A stretch of 64,000 nt of DNA from Halalkalirubrum salinum (lineage in GTDB: Archaea; Halobacteriota; Halobacteria; Halobacteriales; Haloferacaceae), in NCBI RefSeq assembly GCF_005543295.1, contig NZ_SRSG01000008.1, forward strand, positions 1 to 64,000. Reading direction: 5' to 3'. Shown in pieces: positions 34,647 to 45,091 of this stretch. The notes beneath the pieces were generated by a model that did not search any database, was not told where the DNA came from, and was given only the letters and a program-made list of their open reading frames with translations. A program made the translations under genes and the position numbers. How positions within the stretch are numbered: position 1 is the stretch's first letter; each line of letters begins with the position of its first letter.

Positions 34647-35900
34647 TCAGTCTTCGACGGCGTCTGCGAGCCGATCGTGAACGATCGCCTCAGCCCGGCG
34701 GGCGACCTCGCGAACGGCGAGGCCAGTTTCGGCGGCGACCGCAGCTACGTCATCGTGTTCGGCACTGACGTCGTACACCGCGCCGTCCGTTGTCGACGCG
34801 ACCTTGACCGACACATCGAACGCCTCGCCGTCGATCTCGATTCGCGCAGTCTCGAAGGAGCGATCGGCCGTCCAGCGGTGGCCTGCGCCGTGTTCTCGAA
34901 TCCCGAGTGTGCCAGTCTCGACGGCGAGTCGGTGGGCGACGCGTTCGGCGTCCGCCGGGTGGACGATCACCTTTACCAGATGCCCCGGCCGAGATTTTTT
35001 CATCGTCGTCGGGACGATCGACACGTCTCGTGCGCCAGCATCTGTCAGCGTCTCTTGGAGCGATCCGAGCGTCTCCGGCGTTGCGTCGTCGAGATTCGTT
35101 TCGAGAACCGTGATCGGCTCCGTCGAAAGCCCGCCATCAGCGTGCCCGGAGATGGCTCTGAGGACGTTTGGATGGCGATCGAACGTCCGTGCTCCGGCCC
35201 CGTAGCCGCTCGTGTCGACGTCGATCGCCGGGAGCGCGTCGACGCCATCGGCGATCTCTGCGAGGATTGCCGCCCCGGTTGGGGTCAGAAGCTCTGCGTC
35301 GACCGGCCCGCCGACGATCGACCAGTCGGCGTCGGCGGCGATCTCGACGACCGCAGGAGCCGGGATCGGATACGTCCCGTGGCTCATCTCGACGCTCCCG
35401 CCACCGACGGCGATCGGTGTGGTGACGACTCGATCGGGATCGAGATCTGCTAAGAGCGCCATGACTCCGGTCACGTCGGCGATCGCGTCGTCCGCACCGA
35501 CCTCGTGAAAGTGGATCGCCGAGAGCGACTCGCCGTGGATGGTCGCCTCGGCTTCGCCGAGCCGGCGGAACGCCCCAATCGCCGAGTCGGTCACGGCCGC
35601 CGGCAGGTCGATCGATTCGACAATCTCGATCACCTCCTCGTAGTGGCGGTGTGGCCCGTGGCCTTCTGCGGTCGCTGAGTCGCGCTCATCAGCAGCGTGT
35701 GTTCCGTGATCGTCTGTGAGGACCACCGAAACCGCTGTCGAGTCGATGCCGTTTTTCACTGTTGAATCAATGCGAAACTCGACGTCAAGCGCCGCTTCGA
35801 TCGGATCGAGCGCGGACCGATCCGCACCGATCGAAACCAGCGCACCGAGCAGCATATCCCCGCTGGCCCCACTTCGGCCGTCAAACGCAAGCGTGTGCAT
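34647..35900 (-). CDS. larC: Nickel-pincer cofactor chelatase LarC
   Basis: A 417-residue member of the LarC/DUF111 family that inserts nickel into the pyridinium-bis-thiocarboxylate cofactor of lactate racemase-type enzymes. The N terminus is HTLAFDGRSGASGDMLLGAL, with the family's SGASGDM signature. HFHEVGADDAIADV-like (IHFHEVGADDAIAD) and ETNLDDATPE segments follow. No larA, larB or larE is in the window. ATG 35898-35900 is chosen because it starts exactly at the conserved strand; 20 extra upstream residues are possible. Confidence 0.9.
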   Translation of the reverse strand: MHTLAFDGRSGASGDMLLGALVSIGADRSALDPIEAALDVEFRIDSTVKNGIDSTAVSVVLTDDHGTHAADERDSATAEGHGPHRHYEEVIEIVESIDLPAAVTDSAIGAFRRLGEAEATIHGESLSAIHFHEVGADDAIADVTGVMALLADLDPDRVVTTPIAVGGGSVEMSHGTYPIPAPAVVEIAADADWSIVGGPVDAELLTPTGAAILAEIADGVDALPAIDVDTSGYGAGARTFDRHPNVLRAISGHADGGLSTEPITVLETNLDDATPETLGSLQETLTDAGARDVSIVPTTMKKSRPGHLVKVIVHPADAERVAHRLAVETGTLGIREHGAGHRWTADRSFETARIEIDGEAFDVSVKVASTTDGAVYDVSAEHDDVAAVAAETGLAVREVARRAEAIVHDRLADAVED

Positions 35901-36006
35901 GAACAGGGGTTTGCTATCCGACGGCAAAACGGTCCCCATCGGGGATCCTATCGCAGCCAATCAGTGGTGACGTGAGATCGAGTGACTGGACACTGAGTCG
36001 ATGGAG

Positions 36007-36022
36007 TATATACAATTATATG
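36007..36022 (+). promoter_or_regulatory. Promoter of the HTH regulator; decides its start
   Basis: TATATAC (36007-36013) and TTATATG (36016-36022) lie 30-45 bases before ATG 36052. An earlier in-frame ATG at 36001 would put the TATA elements inside the gene, so the later start is favoured. Confidence 0.55.
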
Positions 36023-36051
36023 TATCCCTCCACGATCCCGAATACATTGAC

Positions 36052-36825
36052 ATGAAAGAGGCAGTATCGGCGATCGAGTACGTCACGCGATCGATCCATC
36101 GAGTCCGCGTACTGGAGCACCTCCGAAGTGGCGAACGGACGCGAGGAGAGCTTGAAGCCTCAATTGATGCGTCCAGCCGGACAATCCGCCGCGTCACCGA
36201 CGGGCTCATTGAAGCCGGTTGGGTCGAACAGACCACAGCGGGGTTTAGGTTGACGCCGACCGGAGCCGTGTTTGCCGAAGAATTCGCAGAGACGCTGTCG
36301 AAGACAGCGACGCTGTTGAAGCTCCAACCGTTCTTTCGGTGGTTCCCCAGAGACGTCTGCTCGCTGTCCCCAGAGGCGTTCGAGGACGCAACCGTTACGA
36401 TTCGGAAGCCACACTCGCCGTACGAGCCGGAAGATCGGGCACTGAATCGAGTCTCTGGGACGGATACGATCCGAACGATCGCACCGATCAACGCCCCGTT
36501 CTACAACGAGACGTACTACAAGGCGATCATGGAGCAAAGCGCCTCCGCGGTGACGGTGTTGTCCAAGGACGTGCTGTCGATGCTCCAACGCGACGGCGAC
36601 GCGCTCGAAGATGTCATCCAGACTGGTCGCGTGGAGCTCTACGTGTATCCCGACCCGATATCGTTCGGGCTGCTCATCACCGACACGGTCGTTGCGATCG
36701 GTGCCTACGGCGACGACGGGACCATGCAGGCGCTCGTTGAGTCTACGGACGAGACCGTCAGACAATGGGCGATCGAAACGTTCGAACAGTACCGCAAGGC
36801 AGCGACCGAAATCGAGGCGACCTAA
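36052..36825 (+). CDS. Winged-helix transcriptional regulator (haloarchaeal MarR/ArsR-like)
   Basis: A 257-residue regulator. Residues 1-80 form a winged helix: IHRVRVLEHLRSGERTR, a recognition helix ASSRTIRRVTDGL, then a wing GWVEQTTAGFRLTPTG. The C-terminal ~160 residues form a ligand- or signal-binding domain with APINAPFYNETYY and ELYVYPDPISFGLLI, a combination common in haloarchaeal regulators of unknown ligand. No metal-binding cysteine cluster. Monocistronic; target genes unknown. Confidence 0.8.
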   Translation: MKEAVSAIEYVTRSIHRVRVLEHLRSGERTRGELEASIDASSRTIRRVTDGLIEAGWVEQTTAGFRLTPTGAVFAEEFAETLSKTATLLKLQPFFRWFPRDVCSLSPEAFEDATVTIRKPHSPYEPEDRALNRVSGTDTIRTIAPINAPFYNETYYKAIMEQSASAVTVLSKDVLSMLQRDGDALEDVIQTGRVELYVYPDPISFGLLITDTVVAIGAYGDDGTMQALVESTDETVRQWAIETFEQYRKAATEIEAT

Positions 36826-37179
36826 TCGAACCCGGTGCGTGGACAACGGTGACAGAGTGTGTCGAAACGACAGGCGCTGTCACAACGACGGAAAATGACT
36901 TTAATAGCTAACGTGTTCTGGTTGTGAACGCCGCGAACGGCGATCACGGCGACCAGATCCCCACTGGCGTTTCCTCCCTTCGATCACGCCACGCCGCCCC
37001 CGTGATCTGCCGTCGTGTTGCAAACCACAGGTGCGCTTTCGCCAACCATTAGTATCGCCGCCTCTCACAGTATGGTATATGATGACAACCCGTGCTGATC
37101 GCTTTCGTTGGCGATCCCTGCGAACAAAGGACTTATCGCCAGACCGGCCGGAACCTCGGCTACGAACGAGGAGGTCCCA
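36826..37179. other. Intergenic region upstream of cdc48
   Basis: No supported gene. A TATA-like GGTATATG near 37070 on the plus strand probably starts the cdc48 transcript, giving a leader of about 80 bases with a Shine-Dalgarno sequence at its end. The sequence before that is CG-rich and shows no repeat. Confidence 0.45.
37168..37175 (+). promoter_or_regulatory. Shine-Dalgarno sequence of cdc48
   Basis: GAGGAGGT ends 4 bases before ATG 37180. Strong Shine-Dalgarno sequences are uncommon in haloarchaea, and this one fixes the start against an upstream TTG at 37108. Confidence 0.7.
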
Positions 37180-39405
37180 ATGAACGAAGTACAACTTGAG
37201 GTGGCGAAAGCGTACCCGAACGACTCGGGGCGGGGTATCGCCCGCCTGGATCCGGACACGCTGTTGCACCTGAAGCTCTCGCCGGGCGACATTATCGAAA
37301 TCGACGGTGCAGAGCTGACGGCCGCGAAGGTGTGGCGTGCAGACAGACAAGACTGGAACACTGACACGGTTCGAATCGACGGGTTCACCCGCCAAAACGC
37401 CGATGTGGGCATCGGCGAGCGGGTGACGATTCGGAAAGCCGACGCCGAAAAGGCTGAAACGCTCGTGTTGGCTCCGCCTGAAGAGGCGAGCGTCCAGTTC
37501 GGCTCTGACGCCGCCGGCATGGTCAAACGCCAGATTCTCAAGCGGCCGGTCGTCGAACGCGACATCGTCCCTGTAATGTCGAGTACGAACCATCCGTTCA
37601 TGCGATCGCCCGGCCAAGCGATTCCGCTCATTGCCGTCGAAACCGAGCCAGAGGGCGTCTGTCTCGTGACCGAGGACACCGAGGTGGAACTGCGGGAGGA
37701 GCCGATCAGCGGCTTCGAAAAGACTGGCGGTGGGATCACCTACGAGGACATCGGTGGGCTGCAAAGCGAAATCCAGCGGGTTCGTGAGATGGTCGAGCTG
37801 CCGATGAAACACCCCCAGATTTTCCAGAAACTGGGGATCGAACCGCCACAGGGTGTCCTGTTGCACGGTCCACCCGGCACCGGAAAGACGCTCCTCGCGA
37901 AGGCCGTCGCCAACGAGACCTCCGCGAGTTTCTTCTCGATCGCGGGTCCCGAGATCATCTCAAAGTACTACGGCGAGAGCGAACAACAGCTCAGAGAGAT
38001 CTTCGAGGACGCAAAGGACGATTCGCCCTCAATCATCTTCATCGACGAGCTCGACTCGATCGCGCCCAAACGCGAGGACGTGACCGGCGAGGTCGAACGT
38101 CGCGTCGTCGCTCAGTTGCTGACGATGATGGACGGCCTCGAAGCCCGTGGGCAGGTCATTGTCATTGCTGCGACCAACCGAGTCGATTCGGTTGACCCAG
38201 CCCTCCGTCGGCCCGGCCGGTTCGATCGCGAGATCGATATCGGTGTGCCAGACGAGGTCGGTCGCAAAGAGATCCTCCAGATTCACACCCGCGGCATGCC
38301 GCTGTCGGACGACGTCTCCTTGGATCATCTTGCCGACGAGACCCACGGCTTCGTGGGTGCGGACATCGAGAGTCTCACGAAAGAGGCTGCCATGAAGGCG
38401 CTGCGGCGGTACCTCCCAGAGATCGACCTTGACGAGGAAGACATCCCACCGAGCCTGATCGATCGGATGATCGTCAAACGTCAAGACTTCCACGGCGCGC
38501 TCTCGGAAGTCGAACCTTCCGCGATGCGCGAGGTGCTCGTCGAACTCCCGAAAATCACGTGGGACGATGTCGGTGGGCTCTCGGAGCCGAAACAGCAGGT
38601 CAAAGAGAGCGTCGAGTGGCCGCTGACGAACCCCGAGAAGTTCGATCGAATGGGCATCGAAGCGCCGAAAGGCGTGCTCTTGTACGGCCCGCCGGGGACT
38701 GGCAAGACGCTCATGGCGAAGGCAGTCGCCAGCGAGACGAACGCCAATTTCATTTCGGTGCGTGGCCCGCAGCTACTCTCGAAGTGGGTCGGTGAGTCCG
38801 AGAAGGCGATCAGACAGACCTTCCGGAAGGCCAGACAGGTCAGCCCGACGATCATCTTCTTCGACGAGCTCGACAGCCTCGCACCCTCGCGGGGCCAAGA
38901 GATGGGCAACAACGTCTCCGAGCGGGTTGTCAACCAGCTGCTCACTGAGTTGGACGGCCTCGAAGATATGGGCGACGTGATGGTTATTGGGGCGACGAAC
39001 CGCCCAGACATGATCGATCCGGCGCTCATCCGCTCGGGACGGTTCGATCGGCTCGTGATGATCGGCCAGCCCGACGAGGAAGGTAGAGAGCAAATCCTGA
39101 AGATCCACACCGCCAACGTGCCGCTGGCGGCGGACGTGAGTCTCAGAGAGATCGCCGAGATTACCGACGGCTACGTCGGCTCAGATCTCGAATCGATCGC
39201 CAGAGAGGCCGCGATTGAGGCACTGCGCGAACAAGACGACGCCGAGGAAGTCGAAATGCGGCACTTCCGCAAGGCCTTAGAGTCCGTGCGGCCGACGATC
39301 AACGAGGAGATCATGTCCTACTACGAGGAGATCGAACAGCAGTTCAAAGGCGGCGGCCGCGACGCCTTTGGCGAGCCGCGCAGCGGCCGAATTGGGTTCC
39401 AGTAA
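37180..39405 (+). CDS. cdc48: AAA+ ATPase Cdc48/p97 (VAT)
   Basis: A 741-residue Cdc48 with the double-psi-barrel N domain (about 1-180) and two AAA modules. D1 has Walker A GPPGTGKT and Walker [14 protein letters not shown]2 has Walker A GPPGTGKT and Walker [13 protein letters not shown]. Arginine-finger stretches [14 protein letters not shown] and [13 protein letters not shown] are also present. It unfolds proteins, in archaea probably feeding the proteasome. The C terminus is Gly/Arg-rich ([16 protein letters not shown]). Normal length and intact. It is convergent with the CinA-like gene 16 bases away. Confidence 0.96.
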   Translation: MNEVQLEVAKAYPNDSGRGIARLDPDTLLHLKLSPGDIIEIDGAELTAAKVWRADRQDWNTDTVRIDGFTRQNADVGIGERVTIRKADAEKAETLVLAPPEEASVQFGSDAAGMVKRQILKRPVVERDIVPVMSSTNHPFMRSPGQAIPLIAVETEPEGVCLVTEDTEVELREEPISGFEKTGGGITYEDIGGLQSEIQRVREMVELPMKHPQIFQKLGIEPPQGVLLHGPPGTGKTLLAKAVANETSASFFSIAGPEIISKYYGESEQQLREIFEDAKDDSPSIIFIDELDSIAPKREDVTGEVERRVVAQLLTMMDGLEARGQVIVIAATNRVDSVDPALRRPGRFDREIDIGVPDEVGRKEILQIHTRGMPLSDDVSLDHLADETHGFVGADIESLTKEAAMKALRRYLPEIDLDEEDIPPSLIDRMIVKRQDFHGALSEVEPSAMREVLVELPKITWDDVGGLSEPKQQVKESVEWPLTNPEKFDRMGIEAPKGVLLYGPPGTGKTLMAKAVASETNANFISVRGPQLLSKWVGESEKAIRQTFRKARQVSPTIIFFDELDSLAPSRGQEMGNNVSERVVNQLLTELDGLEDMGDVMVIGATNRPDMIDPALIRSGRFDRLVMIGQPDEEGREQILKIHTANVPLAADVSLREIAEITDGYVGSDLESIAREAAIEALREQDDAEEVEMRHFRKALESVRPTINEEIMSYYEEIEQQFKGGGRDAFGEPRSGRIGFQ

Positions 39406-39420
39406 CGCCCGTTTGCCTCC

Positions 39421-40164
39421 TCAGTCTTCTGTGGGATCGACAGTCTCAATTCGATCGTCGAGCCACTCAGTCGCGGCGTTGACGGCTGTTTGATCCGTGC
39501 CGCTTATTTTTATCCGATTCGGCTTGGGTCGGCGAGCGGGATAGCTGCCCGCGATTACGTCGAAGCGCTCGTGTAACTCGGTGAATGTTTCGCCCATTGC
39601 ACCCTCCGGAACCGGGGTATACAGCGTCCGCGTCACTCGATCGCCCCCAAACGTTTCTGCAACCTGGCCGAACATCGCCCGCATCTCGTCTGGAATTCCT
39701 GGCAGTACGTAGCTATTTTCGAGTACACACCCCGGCGAGAGGCCAACCTCGTTGAGCAGTGGCCGCGCACCCGCAGGAATCGATGCCTGTGCGTCTGGAT
39801 CAACTCGCAGGTCGTAGCGTTCGACCAACTCGGGATGTTCCTCGCGGTAGGCGGCCATCGTTTCGAGGACGTCCTCGCGGGCAGCGTCGTTAACTTCGAC
39901 TGTCCGATCGAACGCCGCCGCGACCGCGTCCATTGTCACATCGTCGTGGGTGCCGCCAAGTCCACCAGTGGTGATGACCGCATCGAACAGCTGCGTCCAC
40001 TCTCGGACCGTCTCAGCGATGAGCGATCGATCGTCGGGAACCACGAGGATTCGCTCAACGGACGCCCCACGTCCTGAGAGTTGTCTGGCGAGCCAACTCG
40101 CATTCGTGTTCTCGGTATCGCCCGACAGGAGTTCATCGCCGATCGTGAGCAGCCCAACCTTCAT
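39421..40164 (-). CDS. CinA/MoaB-like molybdopterin-binding-domain protein
   Basis: A 247-residue protein of the competence/damage-inducible CinA N-terminal family (MoCF fold). It has TIGDELLSGDTENTNASWLA near the N terminus and TTGGLGGTHDDVTMDAVA, the family's GGxGxTxDD motif. Archaeal members may act on nucleotide or cofactor derivatives; the reaction is uncertain. The C-terminal deamidase domain of bacterial CinA is missing, as usual in archaea. ATG 40164 is preferred for its conserved MKVGLLTIGDELL opening. Confidence 0.85.
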   Translation of the reverse strand: MKVGLLTIGDELLSGDTENTNASWLARQLSGRGASVERILVVPDDRSLIAETVREWTQLFDAVITTGGLGGTHDDVTMDAVAAAFDRTVEVNDAAREDVLETMAAYREEHPELVERYDLRVDPDAQASIPAGARPLLNEVGLSPGCVLENSYVLPGIPDEMRAMFGQVAETFGGDRVTRTLYTPVPEGAMGETFTELHERFDVIAGSYPARRPKPNRIKISGTDQTAVNAATEWLDDRIETVDPTED

Positions 40165-40246
40165 ACTCGACACACGAAGAGCGTCAAAAAGAACGTTTGC
40201 CAATCAGTCAATTGTTCGACTGCCGAGGAGACAAAAACCCTGTATC

Positions 40247-40918
40247 TCAGTAGATCAACTCGTCGTTGTTTTCGATCATATACAGCGTTCGGGCAGCGAT
40301 ATTGACTGTGTGATCGCCGACCCGTTCGAGATCCCGAATCGTCAACGACAGCCGCGAGACATCCGCCATCAGTGTGGTGATGTCCTCGCTCTCGGCGCGC
40401 TCGGTGTCGATCAGGTCACGAACGACGATTTCGCTTGCAGCCTCACACAGTTCGTCGAGTTCATCGTCTGTCTTTGCGACCTCATAGCAGATCTGTGGGC
40501 GATCGCCCGCGTAGGCAGTCATCGCGCGATCGAGCATGTCGAGGGTCTTCTCGCCGATCAGCTGGATGTCAACATCGGGGAACACATCCTGCTCGGCTTC
40601 CGTTGCGTACTCGCCAAGATTTGTCGCCAGATCGCCGATTCGTTCGAGATCGGTGATGATGTTGAACGAGGCTGCGATGAACCGAAGATCGCTCGCAACT
40701 GGCTGCTGGAGCGCAATGAGATTCGTACAGTCCTGTTCGAGTTCGAGGTACATATCGTTCACCTCGGTGTCGCCTTCGATAACCTGTCGGGCGAGCGCCT
40801 CGTCTTTCCGCTCGAGCGCATCGAGGCCGTCTCGCAGGCGCTCGGCGACCACCTCACTCATATATAATACGTCGTCACGGAGAGCCTCTAGATCAGCCTG
40901 ATACTCGTTTCGTGGCAT
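40247..40918 (-). CDS. phoU: PhoU phosphate-signalling protein, copy 1
   Basis: A 223-residue PhoU with two three-helix repeats, each containing the metal-binding pattern: ERIGDLATNLGEY in the first repeat and ERVGDHTVNIAART in the second. It dampens the Pst transporter when phosphate is plentiful. It is the distal gene of the truncated pst set (ΔpstC-pstA-pstB-phoU). It is clearly related along its length to phoU copy 2 at 44.4 kb, but uses fewer G/C-ending codons. ATG 40918 starts MPRNEYQADLEALRDD, aligned with copy 2. Confidence 0.92.
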   Translation of the reverse strand: MPRNEYQADLEALRDDVLYMSEVVAERLRDGLDALERKDEALARQVIEGDTEVNDMYLELEQDCTNLIALQQPVASDLRFIAASFNIITDLERIGDLATNLGEYATEAEQDVFPDVDIQLIGEKTLDMLDRAMTAYAGDRPQICYEVAKTDDELDELCEAASEIVVRDLIDTERAESEDITTLMADVSRLSLTIRDLERVGDHTVNIAARTLYMIENNDELIY

Positions 40919-41014
40919 ACTTATCCTACGTCGATCGAGCCGACGCAAAAGCGTTGTCCTCAGAGTCGAACTGTGAGAGATATAGACGTCTGTTCAGACC
41001 AATAACCCGGCCGA

Positions 41015-41890
41015 TCAGCCAAACTTCCCAGTAATATAGTCTTCGACTTCCTGATTCTCGGGGTTTTCGAAGATCTTCGCCGTATCGTCGAACTCTGCGA
41101 GGTTCCCGCCGGTGAGGAATACCGCAGTCTTGTCGGAAATCCGTGCGGCCTGCTGCATGTTGTGGGTGACAATAACGACGGTGTACTCTTCTGCGAGATC
41201 GGCGATCAGATCCTCGATCTTCGAGGTTGCGACCGGATCGAGCGCGGAGGCCGGCTCGTCCATCAAAATGACGTCCGGGTCAACTGCGATCGCTCGGGCG
41301 ATACATAGCCGCTGTTGTTGACCGCCCGAGAGGTCCAATCCCGAGCTGTCGAGTTGGTCTTTGACCTCGTCCCACAGCGCTGCGCCCTTGAGCGCCCGCT
41401 CGACGCGCTCGTCGAGGTTTCGGGTATCACCCTGGATTTTCGGTCCGTAGGCGACGTTGTCGTAGATCGACTTCGGGAATGGATTTGGAGCCTGAAACAC
41501 CATCCCGATTCGACGCCGGAGGACGACCGGATCGACATCATCGTCGTAGACGTTCTTACCCTCAAAGAGCAGCTCTCCTTCGACGCGGGCTGCGTCGATG
41601 AGGTCGTTCATGCGGTTGATACACCGCAAGAATGTGGACTTCCCACAGCCGGACGGGCCAACCATGGCCGTCACCCGGTTTTTTGGGATGTCCATTGTGA
41701 CGCTGTTGAGCGCGCGATCGTCGTTGTAGTAAACGCTGACGTCTCGCGCCTGGATGACCGGTTCGGTCGTTCCGGCGTCTGTCGCGAGCCGGCCGGCGTC
41801 GAGCGCCTCGCTGCCGGGGCTCGGTGAGATAAGCGTCTCTGTCGCGCTGTCCGTGTCGGATTCGGATGGCTCCATTGGTTCGTGTGCCAT
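41015..41890 (-). CDS. pstB: Phosphate ABC transporter ATPase PstB, copy 1
   Basis: A 291-residue ABC ATPase. An acidic/serine-rich N-terminal leader is followed by Walker A GPSGCGKS, signature LSGGQQQR, Walker [13 protein letters not shown] and the H-loop VTHNMQQ. It energises phosphate import with PstA/PstC. It lies 2 bases after pstA copy 1 and ahead of phoU copy 1. The protein appears fully functional although its own pstC is truncated. It differs from copy 2 mainly in the leader. Confidence 0.95.
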   Translation of the reverse strand: MAHEPMEPSESDTDSATETLISPSPGSEALDAGRLATDAGTTEPVIQARDVSVYYNDDRALNSVTMDIPKNRVTAMVGPSGCGKSTFLRCINRMNDLIDAARVEGELLFEGKNVYDDDVDPVVLRRRIGMVFQAPNPFPKSIYDNVAYGPKIQGDTRNLDERVERALKGAALWDEVKDQLDSSGLDLSGGQQQRLCIARAIAVDPDVILMDEPASALDPVATSKIEDLIADLAEEYTVVIVTHNMQQAARISDKTAVFLTGGNLAEFDDTAKIFENPENQEVEDYITGKFG

Positions 41891-41892
41891 GA

Positions 41893-43581
41893 TTACTGGT
41901 TCCGCTGATATTTATTTCGAATGATGATCGCTGCGGCGTTCATGCCCAAGAGCACGACCAACAGCGTCACCACGCCTGCGGCCATTACGCCGTATCTGAA
42001 GTCTGCTTGCGGGTAGTTGACGACCCACGAGTGGATCTGCTTCGGCATCGCGCTGAACTTCGAGAAGATCCCACCAGGCGGCCGGTAGATCGTCGTCGCC
42101 GCGCCGATCAGAATGAGCGGCGCGGTCTCGCCAATCGCCCGACCCAACGCCAAGATCGTTCCGGTGAGGATACCGGGCATCGCCTGGGGCAACACCACGT
42201 TTCGCGTCGTCTGCCACCGCGTCGCACCCATCCCGTAGGACGCTTGCCGCATCGAGTCCGGCACCGCGCGGATCGCCTCCTGTGCGGAGATGATGACGAT
42301 CGGGAGGATCAACAACCCGATCGTGAAGCCGCCGACGATCACCGTCCCCAACGGCAGCCCGATAAACCGAATAATAAGGGCCAGTCCGAGCATGCCGTAG
42401 ACGACAGACGGCACGCCCGCGAGGTTCCCGATGTTGATCTTGATGAGCCGAACAAGCTGGCCGAGCCAGCCGGAGTTCGGCGCGTACTCCTCGAGATAGA
42501 TCGCCGCACCGACCCCCACGGGGAACGCCGAGGCGGCGATCACGAGAATCATCAACACCGAGCCAACGAGCGCCGGGTAGATCCCCGCATCCTCGGCGGT
42601 TCGCGAGTGGACCGACGTGAGAAAGCCCCAATCGAGCCACGCGTCGGGGCGAGCGAATCCGAGCGTCTCGGTCGTCACGATCGCAGCGACGAGTCCACCG
42701 ATGACGACCGCCGGAAAGACGAGCCCGACGATCGCCGACGGATCGTGCGTGCGCACACCGTCGAGATAGATGCCGATCGGCACCGCGATGGTCACGAATA
42801 TCACAACTGCGGCCTCGGCGTTCCAGCCAAGCGTCGCCGCGATCGCGCCGGCAGCGAGCGACCCCGCGACCACCGCCCCGAGCACCACTGTCCAGGGCGT
42901 CTCAATTTCGCGATCACTGCCAACTCGTCTGGCAGCGATCGCGCCGGCCAAGGGACCGAGCGTTACCGCAAGTGCGGTCCACTCGAGTGGGATAAACGGC
43001 GCGACGAGAATGAACGCCCAGATCGGCGAGAGCAGTTCCGGCGTCCCAAGCGGCTCGATCGCCGGGATCCCGGTCACAGTGAGGATTGCCAGCGCGACAA
43101 ACACCGCTGCCTGCTCGATGATGTTCATTCGCGGCCGTTTTTGCAAATAGCCATAGAACGCGGCCGCCCCGATCGCCACCGAAATCGACACCGCAAACCA
43201 AGCGATCGATCCGTATGTTTTGACGATCACGATAACGAGTCCGGCCGCAACAAAGAGTCCACCGAGGATCATCCCGAATGTGTTACTGCCAACCGTCCGA
43301 GCGGTCGGGTTCACCCGTCCGAGTACCACCCACGTTGTGACCGAGGGCACAACGAACAGCCCGAAGAACGTCAGATGCCAGACTGGGTCGGCGGTAAACG
43401 GCTCGATCGCGTCGACCGACACGTAGATCAGCAGTATCGCGACCATCAAGATACCGAACAGCGTCGCAAACAGCGTCGTGTACTCGAAGGCGACGCCGCG
43501 GATCCGGCTGACGCTTGATTCGCCACCCCACCAGGCTTGTTCCTCAGAATCGGCCGGTACGTCAGGGGTTTCTGTCGCCAT
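41893..43581 (-). CDS. pstA: Phosphate ABC transporter permease PstA, copy 1
   Basis: A 562-residue permease. The C-terminal ~280 residues are the standard PstA core with the EAA-type loop ([23 protein letters not shown]) and [12 protein letters not shown]. The N-terminal half adds about seven extra hydrophobic helices, also seen in copy 2, so this is a haloarchaeal long form. It forms the channel with PstC. Its partner pstC copy 1 has lost the N terminus, so it may have to pair with PstC copy 2. Confidence 0.93.
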   Translation of the reverse strand: MATETPDVPADSEEQAWWGGESSVSRIRGVAFEYTTLFATLFGILMVAILLIYVSVDAIEPFTADPVWHLTFFGLFVVPSVTTWVVLGRVNPTARTVGSNTFGMILGGLFVAAGLVIVIVKTYGSIAWFAVSISVAIGAAAFYGYLQKRPRMNIIEQAAVFVALAILTVTGIPAIEPLGTPELLSPIWAFILVAPFIPLEWTALAVTLGPLAGAIAARRVGSDREIETPWTVVLGAVVAGSLAAGAIAATLGWNAEAAVVIFVTIAVPIGIYLDGVRTHDPSAIVGLVFPAVVIGGLVAAIVTTETLGFARPDAWLDWGFLTSVHSRTAEDAGIYPALVGSVLMILVIAASAFPVGVGAAIYLEEYAPNSGWLGQLVRLIKINIGNLAGVPSVVYGMLGLALIIRFIGLPLGTVIVGGFTIGLLILPIVIISAQEAIRAVPDSMRQASYGMGATRWQTTRNVVLPQAMPGILTGTILALGRAIGETAPLILIGAATTIYRPPGGIFSKFSAMPKQIHSWVVNYPQADFRYGVMAAGVVTLLVVLLGMNAAAIIIRNKYQRNQ

Positions 43582-43617
43582 GTTAGATCACCTCCGAAGG
43601 AACACGGACGAGCCTGC

Positions 43618-44235
43618 TCATTGGTACTCCTCCCGGAATCGGTTGGCGACGATGTCGCTTGCGAGGTTCATTAAAAAGGTCATTGTAAACAGGAGCAATC
43701 CGATCGCAAACAGCGAGTAAAAGGCGGTCGTCCCGCCGGCGAGGTCGCTCAGTCCGAGATTGATGATCGCTGCGGTCATTGTTGACCCGGAGTTTGTCGC
43801 GATGTACGCAAGTTCGGCGGGAACGTCGGCAATACTCTCTGGAGCAAACATTCGTGCGCGCATCCCCATTGCGACCGTGACGATCATCGTCTCGCCGATC
43901 GCCCGCGAGAGTGCGAGGATGAACGAGGCGAAGATTCCAGACACCGCCGCGGGAATGACGACGCCGGTCGACACCTCGAACTTGGTGGCGCCCATCCCGT
44001 AGCCGGCCTGCCGCAGCGAATCGGGAACCGCGCTCATCGCGTCTTCTGAAAGGCTCGATACCATCGGGATAATCATGATACCGACCATGAGCGACGCGCT
44101 GAGGACGTTGAACGTGCTGAGTTCGATCCCGATAAACTCGACTGCGGGCGTGATGTACACGAGCGCGAAGTAGCCGTACACGACCGTTGGGATCCCCGCA
44201 AGAACCTCGAGGGCCGGTTTGAGGATCGATCTACC
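43618..44235 (-). pseudogene. pstC: Truncated pstC, copy 1 (first ~130 codons missing)
   Basis: The frame reads like PstC from RSILKPALEVLAGIPTVVYGYF through the EAA loop (AGYGMGATKFEVSTGVVIP) to the stop at 43618, matching PstC copy 2 from about its residue 131. Upstream of 44235 the homology stops and an in-frame TAG occurs at 44266-44268. The missing part carries the first two membrane helices and the large extracytoplasmic loop. An internal ATG at 44179-44181 could still give a 187-residue fragment. The junction is abrupt, as expected of a recombination break rather than decay. Confidence 0.85.
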
Positions 44236-44419
44236 CGATCTTGTCCTCGGTCGCTTGAACAGCGGCTACCCTGCCACGTCGTGCGAACTGATTTTGAAGA
44301 TGCAACAGGCTACACGTGAGGACGGTCGGGATCCGTCGGCTCTCGACGGTGGAAGCTCCGCTCGACCTCGATACCGAGCAAAACGAGGCGTCGAGACGCG
44401 ACTCGGCGACTGCCGAGGA

Positions 44420-45091
44420 TCAGTAGATGAGTTCGTCGTCGTTCTCGACCATGTACAGGGTCCGAGCGGCGATGTTGACCGCGTGGTCGCCCACGCGCTC
44501 GAGGTCGCGGATCGTGAGCAACAGCCGGGAGACGTCCTGGAGGAGCATCTCGACCTCGTCGGTCGAATCGAGTTCGCGCTCGATGAGGTCCCGGACGACG
44601 ATTTCGCTCGCGCGCTCGGCGAAGTGGTCGAGCTCGTCGTCACGCGTTGCGAGTCCGCGACAGGCGTCGACGTCCTCGGTGTCGTAGGCCTGGATCGCGT
44701 CGTCGACCATCTCGACCGTGAGTTCGCCCATCGCCTGGACGTCGACGTCGGGGAAGAGCTCGCGTTCGGCGTCTTTGGTGTAGTCGCCGAGGTTCACCGC
44801 GAGGTCGCCGATCCGTTCCAGGTCGGTGATGATCTTGAACGACGAGGCGATAAAGCGCAGGTCGCTCGCGACCGGCTGCTGGAGGGCCAGCAGGTCGATA
44901 CACTCCTGTTCCAGGTCGAGGTACATCCGGTTTACCTCGGCGTCGCCCTCGATCACCTCCTGGGCGAGGGTTTCGTCCTTTCGGTCGAGGGCGTCCAGCC
45001 CCATCCGGAGGCGCTCCATCACGACTTCGCCCATGTAGCAGACGTCCTCGCGGAGTTCCGCGAGCTGTTCCTGATACGATTTCCTTGCCAT
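44420..45091 (-). CDS. phoU: PhoU phosphate-signalling protein, copy 2
   Basis: A 223-residue PhoU with both metal-binding helices (ERIGDLAVNLGDY and ERVGDHAVNIAART) and an end ENDDELIY nearly identical to that of copy 1. Its third codon positions are more G/C-rich than those of copy 1. It belongs to the complete pst set but is separated from pstB copy 2 by an unusual 892-base gap. Its 3' side abuts the broken pstC copy 1. Confidence 0.93.
   Translation of the reverse strand: MARKSYQEQLAELREDVCYMGEVVMERLRMGLDALDRKDETLAQEVIEGDAEVNRMYLDLEQECIDLLALQQPVASDLRFIASSFKIITDLERIGDLAVNLGDYTKDAERELFPDVDVQAMGELTVEMVDDAIQAYDTEDVDACRGLATRDDELDHFAERASEIVVRDLIERELDSTDEVEMLLQDVSRLLLTIRDLERVGDHAVNIAARTLYMVENDDELIY

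Noticed and set aside
42007-43518. 503-codon frame opposite pstA copy 1
   Set aside because: Arg/Asp/His-rich with no motif; the opposite strand encodes a clear permease.
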